Assembly: GCF_027574615.1 (NCBI RefSeq)
Contig: NC_072482.1
Coordinates: 9,707,501 to 9,771,500, forward strand
Reading direction: 5' to 3'
From: Eptesicus fuscus
Lineage: Eukaryota; Chordata; Mammalia; Chiroptera; Vespertilionidae
DNA length: 64,000 bases
The notes under the pieces are model-generated. The model searched no databases, was not told the origin of the DNA, and worked only from the letters and a program-made list of their open reading frames with translations. Of the stretch, positions 48,290-59,148 are shown one piece after another. The stretch's first letter is position 1. Every line of letters begins with the position of its first letter. Position numbers and translations under genes: made by a program.

Positions 48290-48711
48290 TCCTATATAGT
48301 AAAAGCCTAGGTGGTGTTGTGCTACGTCGTCACAAGATGGCCACCACAAGATGGCCAGCCAGGGGAGGGCAGTTGGGGGCAAACAGGCCAGCAGGGCAGG
48401 GCAGTTGGGGGCAACCAGGCCTGCAGGGGAGGGCAGTTGGAGGTGACCAGGCCTGTAGGGGAGGGCAGTTGGAGGTGAGATCAGGCTGGCAGGAGAGGGC
48501 AGTTGGGGGTGACCAGGCCAGCAGGGGAGGGCAGTTGGGGGCGATCAGGCAGGCAGGGGAGTGGTTAGGAACCAGCAGTCCCTGATTGTGAGAGGGATGT
48601 CCAACTGCTGGTTTAGGCCTGATCCCACAGGGCGTCCCAGATTGGAGAGGGTACAGGCTGGGCTGAGGGATACCCCCTCCTGTGCATGAATTTTGTGCAC
48701 TGGGCGCCTAG
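48290..48711 (+). mobile_element. HeliBat-type Helitron with six 32-bp repeats
   Basis: It begins TCCTATATAGTAAAAGCCTA and ends gcatgaattttgtgcactgg then gcgcCTAG. Six units of ggggagggcagttgggggc then aaccaggcctgca (32-34 bp) fill 48361-48556. Words cccagattggagagggtaca near the 3' end are shared with the copies at 10325 and 32489. Confidence 0.93.
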
Positions 48712-48849
48712 TACAGAAATAAAAGGGTCCTCGAGGCTAAGGGCCAGGCTTTGAAATATAGCTATGACACTGAGGTGGAGCTGGGTCAGCCATTAGTAGG
48801 CCTCCCAGGTGTCACCCACCCTGAGTCCCACATCCATCTAACCCCTGAA

Positions 48850-49060
48850 ACATGGGGCTGAGGAAAGAGCTCTGGCCTTAACAGAACACCGCCTGGGGCT
48901 CTGCACCACTAGCCATCGACCCGAACAGGGCCACTTAATCTCTCTGATCCTCAGAGATTTATGTAGCTTTCAAAATGGGAGTAACAGAGCTATTCCGTCT
49001 ATCACACCGGCTTGTTCTGAGGCTCAGAATCTAAATCTAAAACAAACAGCTCTACGAATA
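48850..49060 (+). repeat. MIR SINE
   Basis: gagctctggccttaacagaa, ccacttaatctctctgatcc, ttcaaaatgggagtaacaga and ccggcttgttctgaggctca follow MIR. Confidence 0.7.
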
Positions 49061-49203
49061 AAGGGTTTTAATGCGATCATCATTACGTACCCTGCAGCCT
49101 GCGTACATAACTAATATACCGAGGCACGTTACCACGATTATCTGATAACTGAAGACAAGATGAAAAACCACCAACCCACTAAACAGAACACAGGAAATCC
49201 TAC

Positions 49204-49278
49204 CTCTCAGCCACGGGCTTGGCAATGTTTTCAAAAATGGTCTCTTGGTTTGTATCTTGATCAAAAATCCTTTGAAAT
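49204..49278 (-). CDS. KIF6: KIF6 exon 3 (motor domain, just before the P-loop exon)
   Basis: On the minus strand, acceptor atttgcag is followed by A-TTT-CAA-AGG, completing K and reading FQRIFDQDTNQETIFENIA then KPVAE, and ends AG before donor gtagga. The length is 75 nt. The two trailing bases AG fit the serine codon that opens VLAGYNGT in the next exon. FDQD-NQE-(V/I)F is the conserved kinesin motif before the P-loop (F-D-x-V-F-x-x-x-x-x-Q-x-x-V-F in kinesin-1). Against human KIF6 as remembered there are A to T, V to I and, at the 3' edge, G to E changes. No frameshift or stop is present. Confidence 0.94.
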
Positions 49279-50280
49279 CTGCAAATGTGAAAACAGTAAT
49301 TATTTTAAAGCTGGGCCGTCACACACTATTAGATTAATCTTTTTTTTTTTTTTTTTCTGACAGCTCTGTAAACGAGCCCATATTTACATCACTGGGCTTA
49401 CCTACCCTAGCACAATGTTGGCCCTGTAGTCCCAGCCACACTGCGCTGTTGTCTCCCTGTACACAAATGGTGGGTAAACAGTATTGCTTTGACAGGGTCT
49501 GCACAATAAATCCCTCTGAAACACTGCAGCGGCTTTGAACCAAATAACAAACTGTGTGTTTTTAGCTCTCAAGAGGGACAGTGTCTGCAATTGGCATCAA
49601 ATGCACATCGCGATAAGTGCATGAAATGGAAACCCAAGACCAGGATGTAAACAGCCAGAGAACTTCTGATGTCTGACCTGTAAGGGAAGAAGGCAGCTGT
49701 GAAATGTAGGATGATTGAACTTGGTTTTAAAATGCTGTACTGAAGTGTACTTTCCATTCATTAGGTACTACATCCTAGTATTAGCTACTTAATTTCCAGG
49801 GAACTTTATTTCCCTTTGTTGATCATGAGTCAAAAGTCAAAAAGTGAAATGAAGATAGACTGTCCTGCACAGAGAAGTCAGGATGAGATTGGCAGGGCCG
49901 GGCATGGGGAGGTGGGACGGAGTCAAGTTCACGCTTCGTGCATTGCCACTCACTTGGCTTAGTGCAGGGTCACACCCACTGAGGAATGCCCAGGGCAGGA
50001 AACACACAACCTATTCTTCTACAGTGTGCTGAGTTGCCACCACCAAGAGAGAAGGAAGGTAGTATATAAGGTAAAATGTTAACAGTTGGTGGATCTCCCA
50101 CATAGAATATAGGAAGAGTTGGTTGCATTATTTTTCCACCTCTTCAGCATATTGAAAAGTTTTCAAAATAAAAACTGTGGGGGTCAGAGGGATGCTTTAA
50201 AGCAAAGCCTTTAAAACAAACACATTGAGGGCATCCTACGCAGCTTTCAGAGTGACTTGGGAACCTTCGGCCTATGTGTC
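49279..50280. other. KIF6 intron 2, no recognised element
   Basis: It begins at the exon 3 acceptor side (minus strand). There is a poly-T run at 49340-49357. Nothing else could be assigned. Confidence 0.45.
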
Positions 50281-50289
50281 TACCTAACA

Positions 50290-50504
50290 CAGTGGTCGGC
50301 AAACCGCGGCTCGCGAGCCACATGCAGCTCTTTGGTTCCTTGAGTGTGGCTCTTCCGCAAAATACCACGTGTGGGCGTGCATGTACAGTGCGATTGAAAC
50401 TTCGTGGCCCATGCGCAGAAGTCGGTTTTCAGCTCTCAAAAGAAATTTCAATCATTGTATTGTTGATATTTGGCTCTGTTGACTAATGAGTTTGCCGACC
50501 ACTG
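50290..50504. mobile_element. hAT mini-element, near full 215-bp form
   Basis: It starts cagtggtcggcaaaccgcgg and ends atgagtttgccgaccactg. Flanks acctaaca and aactaaca agree at 7 of 8 bases. The interior has ctcttccgcaaaataccacg, gcccatgcgcagaagtcggt and gaaatttcaatcattgtatt. It is the best reference copy of the family in this window. Confidence 0.94.
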
Positions 50505-50678
50505 AACTAACACAAGTGAGTTGGGCACATCTTTGATTAATGTAGAGACCACATGAAATGTAGGACTGTTTTCACTACTGAGGAGTTCAGAAGGGTATCT
50601 GGAGTTGGGTTGAAAATATGAAATGAAATGGTATTCATTGTCTTTAATCAAAATTAATCTCAAAACATCCCTATAGCT

Positions 50679-51284
50679 CAGGGGTGGGGTGGGGAATGTC
50701 CAGCTTGCAGGCCATATAAGGCCAATGAAATCATTTGTAAGTTGAGAATTTTACATGGTCCGCGAATCCTATTATAAATATCTGTGACAAATACACTCGC
50801 CAGTCCAAAATTAAATTAAAAAAGAAAAGAAAATGGACATAGAGACACAAACTACAGCAAAAACAAGGCGTTTAATGTCAGTCTTGCAAGATCGGGTGTC
50901 TGCTGGGCAGGCAGGCCCGAAGTGGTTACAACCAGTATTTTATTCCCAGGTGCGCAGGTCCCTCCCCTGGTTCCTCATTGGCTGAGTCCTGTGGGGTGTA
51001 CAATCTTCCCGGAATGGTCACCTACGTTTCATTATTTCCTTATAGGGTATTCCTTCCTTCCCAGTTTAAGTTCCCTTGTCAGTTGGCCCCTCCCCGACAT
51101 CCTGTTCACCTGGGGACTCTCCAGGTGCATGAACTTGGGCACATCAGCAGGCCATTACGCAAGCAAACTGCCAGGAATTCTCCATTCATGGTTAAATGCC
51201 TTGCCTCGAAAATGGACCACCACTGACGTTATTTCTAACAACATCCAAATGGCCTTTGGCAGAAAGAAGGTTCCCCACCCCTGC
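50679..51284. mobile_element. hAT-type element of a second family, about 606 bp
   Basis: Ends caggggtggggtgggg and ggttccccacccctg are inverted repeats. Flanks ctatagct (50671-50678) and gtatagct (51285-51292) agree at 7 of 8 bases. The left subterminal part (gcaggccatataaggccaat) is typical of non-autonomous hATs. The middle 450 bp is not recognised and has no transposase motif. Confidence 0.75.
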
Positions 51285-52029
51285 GTATAGCTTATCAACC
51301 GCCCACTTGAAGAAGCTAACAATGAAACTGTATACACAGAGAGATTGCAGGGCACTATGGCTACGATGCCATTCAGCAGGCAAGGTTATGTTTCAGACAA
51401 CGACATTAACGTGGGTGCACCAGGGCCCGGATACAAACACAGGGGACACGGCCACTCTGTGCTGTTCAGGGCCCTGCTGGCTGTGACAACTGAACACAGA
51501 CCCAGTGGTGCTTGGGAGGTTGACGACGACTGACCAAGTCAACAGCCATTCCCAGCCCCACTGCCTTAAGGAACAGGAATGACAACTACCAACCAGGTAA
51601 ACCAGAGAGATGGCCGGGGTTTCAATAAACCATACAATAGCATTAAACATCAAATCATCATCCCAAAACACTTTATCTTTTATCATTATAGCTGTATAGT
51701 AATCTGAAAAGGCATTGTGATCATCTGTTTTCTGAAAACCTTTGAAGAGCAAAATAGTTTACCAACGTGAGTGTAATCTTTTACAGCGGAAGAGGCTGCT
51801 TTATCCGGGGACATAAAGCCACTGACTCATGGCCCTGGAGCAAACCAATAACTCACCTTGAGACATGACTGGGTGTCCTGGTTCCTAGGAGGCCCTTTCG
51901 TCCATGAGGAGGTTGTGGAGGCTTTTTCTAAAGCACATTTCAAATCTGGCGTATACTGACCTCTCCCCACCCAGAAACTGCTCGTCCTCGCCTTCCTCAG
52001 CCCAGGAAATGACAACTCCATCCTTCTAG

Positions 52030-52850
52030 AAGTTCAGCCCAAAACCCTTAGGGCATCCTTGGCTCCTCTCTTTCCATAGCACTCTCTACCCAACCCATCA
52101 GCAAACTCTGTCATCTCTGACCTTTAAAATACTAGCAGACTCCAACTATTTCTCAACATTTCCACTTGCTGCTACCCCAGCCCAAACTACCAAAATGTCT
52201 TGCCTGGTCTCCTTGACTCCCTTACAGTTTATTTGCTACATGTTAGCAAGAACGATCCTGCTCAAACTCAAGTGGGATTATTTCATTCTTCTGATCAAAA
52301 CCCTCCACTGCCTCCCATGGCACTTTGGGGAAGAGCTCCATAGGATCTGGCCACTCTGCTGCCCCTTTAACCTTCTTCCTGCCCCCCCGCCCCCCCCGGC
52401 CCCCCCGCCCAGCCCCCCACCCCAGCTTACTCTCCTCAAGCCACACAGATGCCTTCTCTTCAAACAAGCCAGGCATTCCCCCGTCTCAGGGACTTTGCTC
52501 TCACTATATTCTTGGCCTGGACTTCCCATTCCTCAGATATCTGAATATCTGGCTTCCCTGCCTCCTTCAAGTTCTTGCTCAAATGTCGCCCTCTTGTCCA
52601 CCTCCCCTGAGAGGCCTGTGAAATGCTGCCACCTTCCCTCCCCTTTGCTGCCCTTCGACAGCACTCCTCTGTCCCCTTTGCTGTCTTATTTGGCTCCATG
52701 GCCCTTAACACTTTCTGACGCACAGTGTACTTACTGATCTGCTTGCCCATCTCCTCCCACTATCAGAACAGGGGATGTGCTGCCCTCCCTGCTGTGTTCC
52801 TAGCCATGGAAACAGCTCACAGTCAACAATCAATAAATGTTTATTGGTTA
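52030..52850 (+). repeat. L2 3' region, plus orientation
   Basis: tcaaaaccctccactgcctc, ccttcaagttcttgctcaaa, cacctcccctgagaggcctg and caatcaataaatgtttattg run in L2 order. The open + frame at 52195-52737 is a decayed L2 3' portion with a poly-C/G tract (52381-52410), not a gene. Confidence 0.75.
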
Positions 52851-53044
52851 AGTGGATTTTCTTGGGAGAAAACAGCCTTAAAATGCTTACACAGGTATCT
52901 CTGATATGTATAAGTTAAATATTTTATTAATATCTCTATTTAAAATACCAAACCAATATTTCTAACTCAGAGATTTAGAATGATCAAGTGATTTAAAAAT
53001 AAACAATCAGCACTTTTTCTTTGTGATATCATTTCTTTACCATT

Positions 53045-53390
53045 TATTTTTTTTAAATGTATCTTTATTATTGAAAGTATTACAGATGTCTGCTTTGTTT
53101 TTGGCTTGTTTTTGTTTTCCCCATTGACCCCCTCCTCCCCACAAACGCCTCTCCCAAGCCTTTGCCACACTATTGTCTGTGTCCATGGGTTATGCATATA
53201 TGCATATAAGTTCCCTGGTTAATCCTCACAATCCCCACCACCGCCTTCAGTCTGTTCTATGTCTCTGGATCTATTTTGTTCATTTTATTTTGTTCATTTT
53301 ATTTTGTTCACATATGAGTGAGATCATGTAATACTTGTCTTTCTCTGACTGGCTTATTTCACTTAGCATAATACTCCCCAGGGCAAACAG
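53045..53390 (-). repeat. Bat L1 3' UTR, antisense
   Basis: atgtatctttattattgaaa, tgggttatgcatatatgcat, agttccctggttaatcctca and tgactggcttatttcactta are the antisense of a young vespertilionid L1 3' UTR. A small attttgttc triplication lies at 53273-53310. Confidence 0.75.
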
Positions 53391-53394
53391 CACT

Positions 53395-54264
53395 TTTTCA
53401 ATAACCATATATGTATTTAAATTCTCTCTGTATCTATATAACCTAAAGAATACTTTGGAAAGGGCCAATTCTTAGAGGCATGGCCAATTTTTCTTAATAA
53501 TCAAACAGAATCATGCTGAATAAACTGTTTTAGCCAAGTGTGGCTTGTAGAGAATGGTATAGGCCGGCTGTTCTGAAATCATAGCTGCTAAGGTATGTAG
53601 CCAGTTTACACCAGGGGGAGAATGCCCCCTTTGGGAAAATCCAATCATTTACTATAAGGCTACTTCTTACAGGACAGAATGAAAGGCGATGGGGAGCCAA
53701 AAAGACAAGGTGAGGACCGCCCCACTGCGTGAGCACATGCTAGCAATCCTGCCTGTACTTACTGTGAAAGGAGACCCAAGACAATGGGTGAGGTGGGAGG
53801 AGAGATACATGCATGAGCGACAAAGGGCAGAATTGTGAAGACCAGAGAACTTTATGAGACAAACAGGTAAGAGTTAATAAACACGAGAACCGTAAAAAAT
53901 AAAATATCCAGGATGGTTTTATCCAAAGGGCAAGGGCAGGAATAGCCTCGAAATAAGGACCATGTAAAACAGTCCAGAGAGAAAAGCAAGGGAGCAGTTA
54001 GGATGCCTTCCCCCAAACCCAGCAATCCGCCACCTCAGTACAAGCCACAGATCAAAGATGGGGTTAACTTGGGCTCAAACTTCTCCAAAAATCAAAAGTG
54101 GGGGTTAAGGAAAATCACATAATCTGAAACTGGAAAATAAAGATGTTGTGAACGAGCCATAATCCCAACATTCCAGGCCTGGCTGCTGGGGAGTGTTTGG
54201 ACTAAAGGCACGGGTGACAGTCCAACGGTGGCTGCTTGGTCATTTTCACCTGAACCGCACGGCT
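53395..54264. other. KIF6 intron 2, no recognised element
   Basis: Unique-looking sequence with two short minus frames lacking any domain. Confidence 0.4.
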
Positions 54265-54594
54265 CAGCACTGTCCGAGAGAAATGTAACGCAGTCCATAA
54301 TGTGAGCATATGTGTTATTTAAAATGTCCTAGTAGCCAAGTTTTTTTAAAGTAAAAAGAAACAGGTGAAATTGGTTTTAATATATCTTAGCACAATATAT
54401 TAAACATGTTATCATTTTAATATGGAATCAATATGAAAATATTCTTGAGATATTTTACATTATATTTTTTCGTATTAAGCTTTCAAAAATATTTTATGTA
54501 CTTTCCACTTACTGGCTTCAGTTTGGACTAGCTACACTTCAAGTGCTTAAGAGCGACCTGTGGCGAGTGGCTGCTGCACTGCACAGTACAGATA
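54265..54594. repeat. Old hAT-Charlie-like non-autonomous element
   Basis: cagcactgtccgagagaaat at the start, aagtaaaaagaaacaggtga and gttatcattttaatatggaa inside, and acttcaagtgcttaagagcg near the end follow a common eutherian MER-type element beginning cagtgctgtccaatagaa. I cannot give its exact name. Confidence 0.55.
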
Positions 54595-55003
54595 TAGGCT
54601 GTTCATGCGTGCACTGAGGTCTGTATATCATTTATGTTTTAAAGAAGGCTCACCTATACGGGATACAGATGGTACCTTAAGTTCTTATCTTTAATAATAT
54701 TTATTCATGCAATGAACTTCCTATAAGTGCTAAATCCTAGAGAGCCAAGTAGGAAAAGGATAACACTGATGTGGCAAAGAAAGGCTGGGACCTTGGGGTA
54801 CCATGGTGGATACAGAACTACACCTTCCTTTCAACTTTGGGCACAGCAGTGAAAAGACAACTTAAATTCTATCTTCCAGATGACAGAGAACTGCACTGCC
54901 TTCTTCCCAGCACATGGTGCTAACGATTTCACAGTGGATATGAATGCAGTACGTGTCCGTTCAATAGCAAAACAGATATAAAGAAGGAGAAAGGTAAACT
55001 TAC

Positions 55004-55113
55004 TTAAATCTGTAGCTTTCTCGCTTATTATTCACAAATCCATCTGCCAAATCACGAGGCAAGATAATTTCCAAGCTCGGTGTTACTTTTTCATCTTCAT
55101 CTATGGAATAAAT
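55004..55113 (-). CDS. KIF6: KIF6 exon 2 (motor domain)
   Basis: On the minus strand, acceptor gtttgcag precedes IYSIDEDEKVTPSLEIILP and continues through DLADGFVNNKRESYRF to donor gtaagt. The exon is 110 nt, entering in phase 0 and leaving two bases (AA) of a lysine codon that exon 3 completes. The sequence is almost identical to human KIF6 as remembered; the visible changes are LI to VT after DEDEK and K to R before FKF. It forms the segment between the first motor strand and the strand leading to the P-loop. The polypyrimidine tract is modest and the donor is near consensus, so normal splicing is expected. Confidence 0.95.
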
Positions 55114-55689
55114 CTGCAAACATGAAGGCAGCAAATGAATATAAAATGGTAAATTTCAGGCTTGAACCATGACCATATTATTATGCTGTGCACTGTAACC
55201 TTATAAAAAATATACTTTTAAGATAAAAAGTCAAAACATAGTACAATTTGGGTAATTTTCCTCTTTGAACTGTGTGCGGCCTCAAACAAATATATGAAAT
55301 TGAACAGGAGGTAAAACCTAAATCAATGCTCTGTCAAAGCTCGGATCCTCTTTGACTAATCTAATATTCAAATTTGAACATTTGAGTACCTCTGTTGTTG
55401 AGAAACCAATAACCACGAAAACAACATTTTATCTAAATATCGCTTTGGAATTATGGACCAGAAATTAACACTTTATTATAAGCAACAGCATTTCTGAGCA
55501 TTTATAAAATGCTAGACAAGAAGAACAAAGGACTAGGTCTGAGACTTCTCAGAGAGCTCAAAAGAATGCTCTCATTCAAGTTGTGTTCAAAGAAGCCCAA
55601 GCTTTCATGACACATATCCAGGCATTTCATAAAAGATACGTGGTTTCAAAAGACACGTATATTTCATGCCTTTGATGTCATTTTCAAGG

Positions 55690-56090
55690 TTGTACTCCCA
55701 GCTCAGCCACTAATTAGCAAATGACCTGGGAAAAATCACTTCACCACTCTAAGCTGAGAGGGAATGAAGGGTCTTAATCAACCCCCTTTCAACTTAATAG
55801 TCTCTGTCTTCTTGGTTACCTACGCCTTTATGTACTGGCCAGAAAATATCAACAGTCACGCTTATAAAAAGATCATGTGGAATAAAGAAACGCCTATGAT
55901 TTTGTGTCCAAAGACCTGGCCCAACACTAATCTCAATTTGCCATATGTGTGACCAGCCACCACTTGGTTGTATAAGAGTCCTGGTTCCTTATACCTAAAA
56001 TGAGGAAAGCAGATTTGCCTCCCTTACAAGATTGCTGCAGGGATCAAATGACGTCACGGAAAGGAAGCATTTTGTAATGCACCATAAAAA
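55690..56090 (+). repeat. MIR SINE in two halves
   Basis: The first half is ctcccagctcagccactaat and caaatgacctgggaaaaatc (to about 55760). The second half is cctaaaatgaggaaagcaga and agattgctgcagggatcaaa (from about 55985). About 220 bp of unrelated sequence lie between. Confidence 0.55.
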
Positions 56091-56494
56091 AAGTTAGTCA
56101 TTAGATTTAGAGGTTTTTAAGAAAGACTTCTTGTCTTTCACCAGGAAATAAAATTATTCCTAACAGGCAATACTTCCTGTTTAAGACCCATTAGATGCTT
56201 GATTATGGGGGAAAGTCCTATTCCTAAACAAATAAAAACCCACCTAAAACTCCAGAAAATCTGAATAATTTTCCTAAGCAGACTTCTAGTGAACATTCTC
56301 ATTAAAAATGTGAAGAATCTATGTAAAATGACATTATTTGTAGAAAGTAATGGCATCAGGTCCACGGCTTTCTGGCTAGGTTTTCTCAAGAGACATTTAA
56401 AAATTATATCCTGTAGGTCACTACATTAAAAAAAAAAAAAAAAAGATTAATGCCCAGACAGGTGAGTAAAAGGGATTGTAAGACGTGAAACATA

Positions 56495-56721
56495 GAGCCG
56501 AAACCGGTTTGGCTCAGTGGATAGAGCGTCGGCCTGTGGACTGAAAGGTCCCAGTTCGATTCCGGTCAAGGGCATGTACCTTGGTTGCGGGCACATTCCC
56601 AGTAGCGGGTGTGCAGGAGGCAGCTGATTAATGTTTCTCTCTCGTCGATGTTTCTAGCTCTCTATCCCTCTCTCTTCCTCTCTCTGTAAAAAATCAATAA
56701 AATATATTAAAAAAAAAAAAA
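56495..56721 (+). mobile_element. Ves SINE, plus orientation, young
   Basis: The head gccgaaaccggtttggctca, A-box-like and B-box (agttcgattccgg) regions, CT-rich tail and A-run are present. A 15-bp target duplication aagacgtgaaacata flanks it perfectly (56480-56494, 56722-56736). Confidence 0.96.
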
Positions 56722-56736
56722 AAGACGTGAAACATA

Positions 56737-58145
56737 CAGGAGTGAGGGCTGCCATGCATTAAAACAAACAAACAAAACGACAAAAACCCTGTAGCACTCA
56801 GCGTTCAGAAGACAAGAATGAACATCTACTAGCATAGGAATAGTGACCCACCACCACCATTAAGCCATTCTTTGGGGCATTACGAAAAGCCCCTTATAAC
56901 CAGAAAACATGTTTAGTCCAACAGATTGACTTTCTATCCTTAGTCACAAAAGGATTTGAGATAGAGTAGTTCTTTAAGAATAGAAGACAATTAGATCTAA
57001 TGAAAAGATGAATATAAAAATATTTCAAAATACACAAAGCAATATACAAATGAAAAAGCATTGCCATCATCAGAGGTTCATCTTAGGTATTTTCTGATTT
57101 ATTAGCCTATAAATTACTGTAGTGCTTTAAGAAATAAGATTAATGAAGCAGTGGAACCATAAAATGAAGAGAAAAAAAAAAACACCACTTTGAGTCACTC
57201 TTGGTTTAAAGCTACAAGCAGCATTTCCAGTTTGAGAAACAACCATACAATCTTTTGGGGGCAAAAAAGATAGGATGCAAAAAGTGGGATTTCTAAGGGA
57301 GAGCAGGGATACACTAACTCAAAATTTGTTCATCTGTGCTCTCTCGATTTTGTATATGTGGCATAATGTTGCATCTCGGTAAGGAACCTGACATAATGAA
57401 AATACAGTATGACACCTAAAAACACTTTTTGAAATACCAATCTACTACACAGCATCCCTCAAAAGAAATGCAAAAGAAGACACATTAAAATACGTAAACA
57501 TTGCACTTTAAGAAAAGAGAAAGTTCAATATTAAATCCAAGATTCTCCATCAACCCATCCACAGTTCTGCCTCTGTCCTCTCACATCACCATATCTAAGC
57601 ACCTGCTCTGACTGCAAAGTCTATGTTGACAAGTTCAACATTTTTACTAAGAATCTAAGGGGGGAGGGGGAGGCAGGCATTACATACACCTTTTACATAT
57701 GATGCACCTTTTACAACCTACTTGTAAGTGAATGTAAGAGGAAAGAAATTGGGAAGAAACTCATACCAACTTTCTATACTGCTTTATTCCTTGTTTTTAA
57801 AAAGCCAATCTTTCCTTTGGAGTCTTCTCATGCATCTTTTCAATGCATTTCACGAGTAAAAAAAGTGATGACAAAGACACTATATTCTCCTTGTCTGAGG
57901 AGAATACATAAATGCACAAATTACACATGGTAAATGCTAAGCTATGAGATGCTATGATGTTACATTTATACATGTGCCCAGTGTAGAAATATAGATATGG
58001 GCTAGAGATAAAATATTAGTAATCTCCCCATTCCAGGCACTGATTAATAAGACTCAGATTGTCCTTGCCTAAATCCCCACTTTGTGAGGCAAAAAAGGTT
58101 TTGTCTGAAGAGCCAAGAATTTGGGAATAGTAATAATTAAAAAAA
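56737..58145. other. KIF6 intron 1, no recognised element
   Basis: AT-rich intronic sequence without identifiable repeats or exons. Confidence 0.45.
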
Positions 58146-58149
58146 TCCT

Positions 58150-58315
58150 ACGTTAAAATCAGGGCTCTACCACTCGAGAGGTGGGTGGCTTGGGCACATT
58201 ATTCATCCTGAGACTCAGTTTCCTCATCTATAAAATGAGGAAAATGGCATTAACTTTGAAGGGTTTTCATGAAAACCAGAGATAATGCAGACAAAGCACA
58301 TTACTAAGAATGGCT
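58150..58315 (+). repeat. MIR SINE
   Basis: tcagggctctaccactcgag, ctgagactcagtttcctcat, ctataaaatgaggaaaatgg and tttcatgaaaaccagagata follow MIR closely. Confidence 0.8.
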
Positions 58316-59082
58316 ATGCCCCTTTCCAATGAGAGAAAACAAAGTTTTGAAACATTTAAGAAGCATTCAAAGTTTCTCTACTCAGAGCAAGGGCAATGTT
58401 TTAACTCTCTCTGTACCCAATACTAGAGGAAGCACCTAGTAAGTGCTCAGCTAATGTTTTCTGAATACCAGCAAAGAGTATATGAGTATTCTTTGTGTCA
58501 GGATGCATAAATATCTATTTACATGTGCAATAAGCTCATGTTTCTGCTGCAGAATGAAAATACAGTCAACTAATTCTAAGGGCCTACTGTGTGCAGAGCC
58601 TCTGTGTATCTGTATTTGAATCTATTATCTGCAACATCTCAGCCATGTATGGACACGCATCTCCTGCACGCCTTGCCTGAGTGTGGGACACAAGTTTGAG
58701 TGCATGTGTGTGTGTGCAGAGATGCGTGACCATTTCCTAGGAAGGGGCAATAAGTGTGCCTAGTTGAGGTGCAGCCCACGTGAGTGTACAAACACCCATC
58801 AGAGCATGCGTTTTCCCCCGGGTGAACAGGTGTGCCCGGGTGTATGCATGTGCTCTGTGGAGCGTGTGTCTGCGCTCACAGGGCTGTGCTGGGTGGGAGT
58901 GCCCGGGTGTCTGTCTGTCCAAGTCCTGACAGCCAGGCTCCTCCGACAGAGTTTGTAGGATTCCCTGAGGCACCCTGCACCCGACGCCCAGCCCCTCCCC
59001 CGGGCCCAGGCCCCACGCGTGCCGCCCCTCCCCCGGCCGGGGAGGCCCGCGGCTCCGGCACCCTCGCTGCTCCAACCCGTAC

Positions 59083-59148
59083 CCCTTGCGGCTGCTTCCG
59101 GACAGTGGGCTTCACCCTGGCGAATATCTGGATCGTCTGCTTCACCAT
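59083..59148 (-). CDS. KIF6: KIF6 exon 1 coding part (start codon, motor beta-1 strand)
   Basis: The exon encodes 22 residues beginning MVKQTIQIFARVKP, the signature N-terminus of KIF6. The IFARVKP stretch is the first beta strand of the kinesin motor core, including the conserved R-x-K-P that lines the nucleotide pocket. The ATG is at 59148-59146. The exon ends ...CAA GGG followed by donor gtacgg, leaving phase 0. An in-frame upstream ATG (59244) exists in the open frame, but this start matches the known family start. Compared with human KIF6 as remembered, the core is identical and only the region just before the junction differs (PTVRKQPQG against PPVRKHQQG). KIF9, the other kinesin-9 paralogue, starts differently, which excludes it. 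Confidence 0.95.

Noticed and set aside
52195..52737. 180-codon + frame
   Set aside because: It lies in an L2 3' region with a poly-C tract; no intact domain remains.
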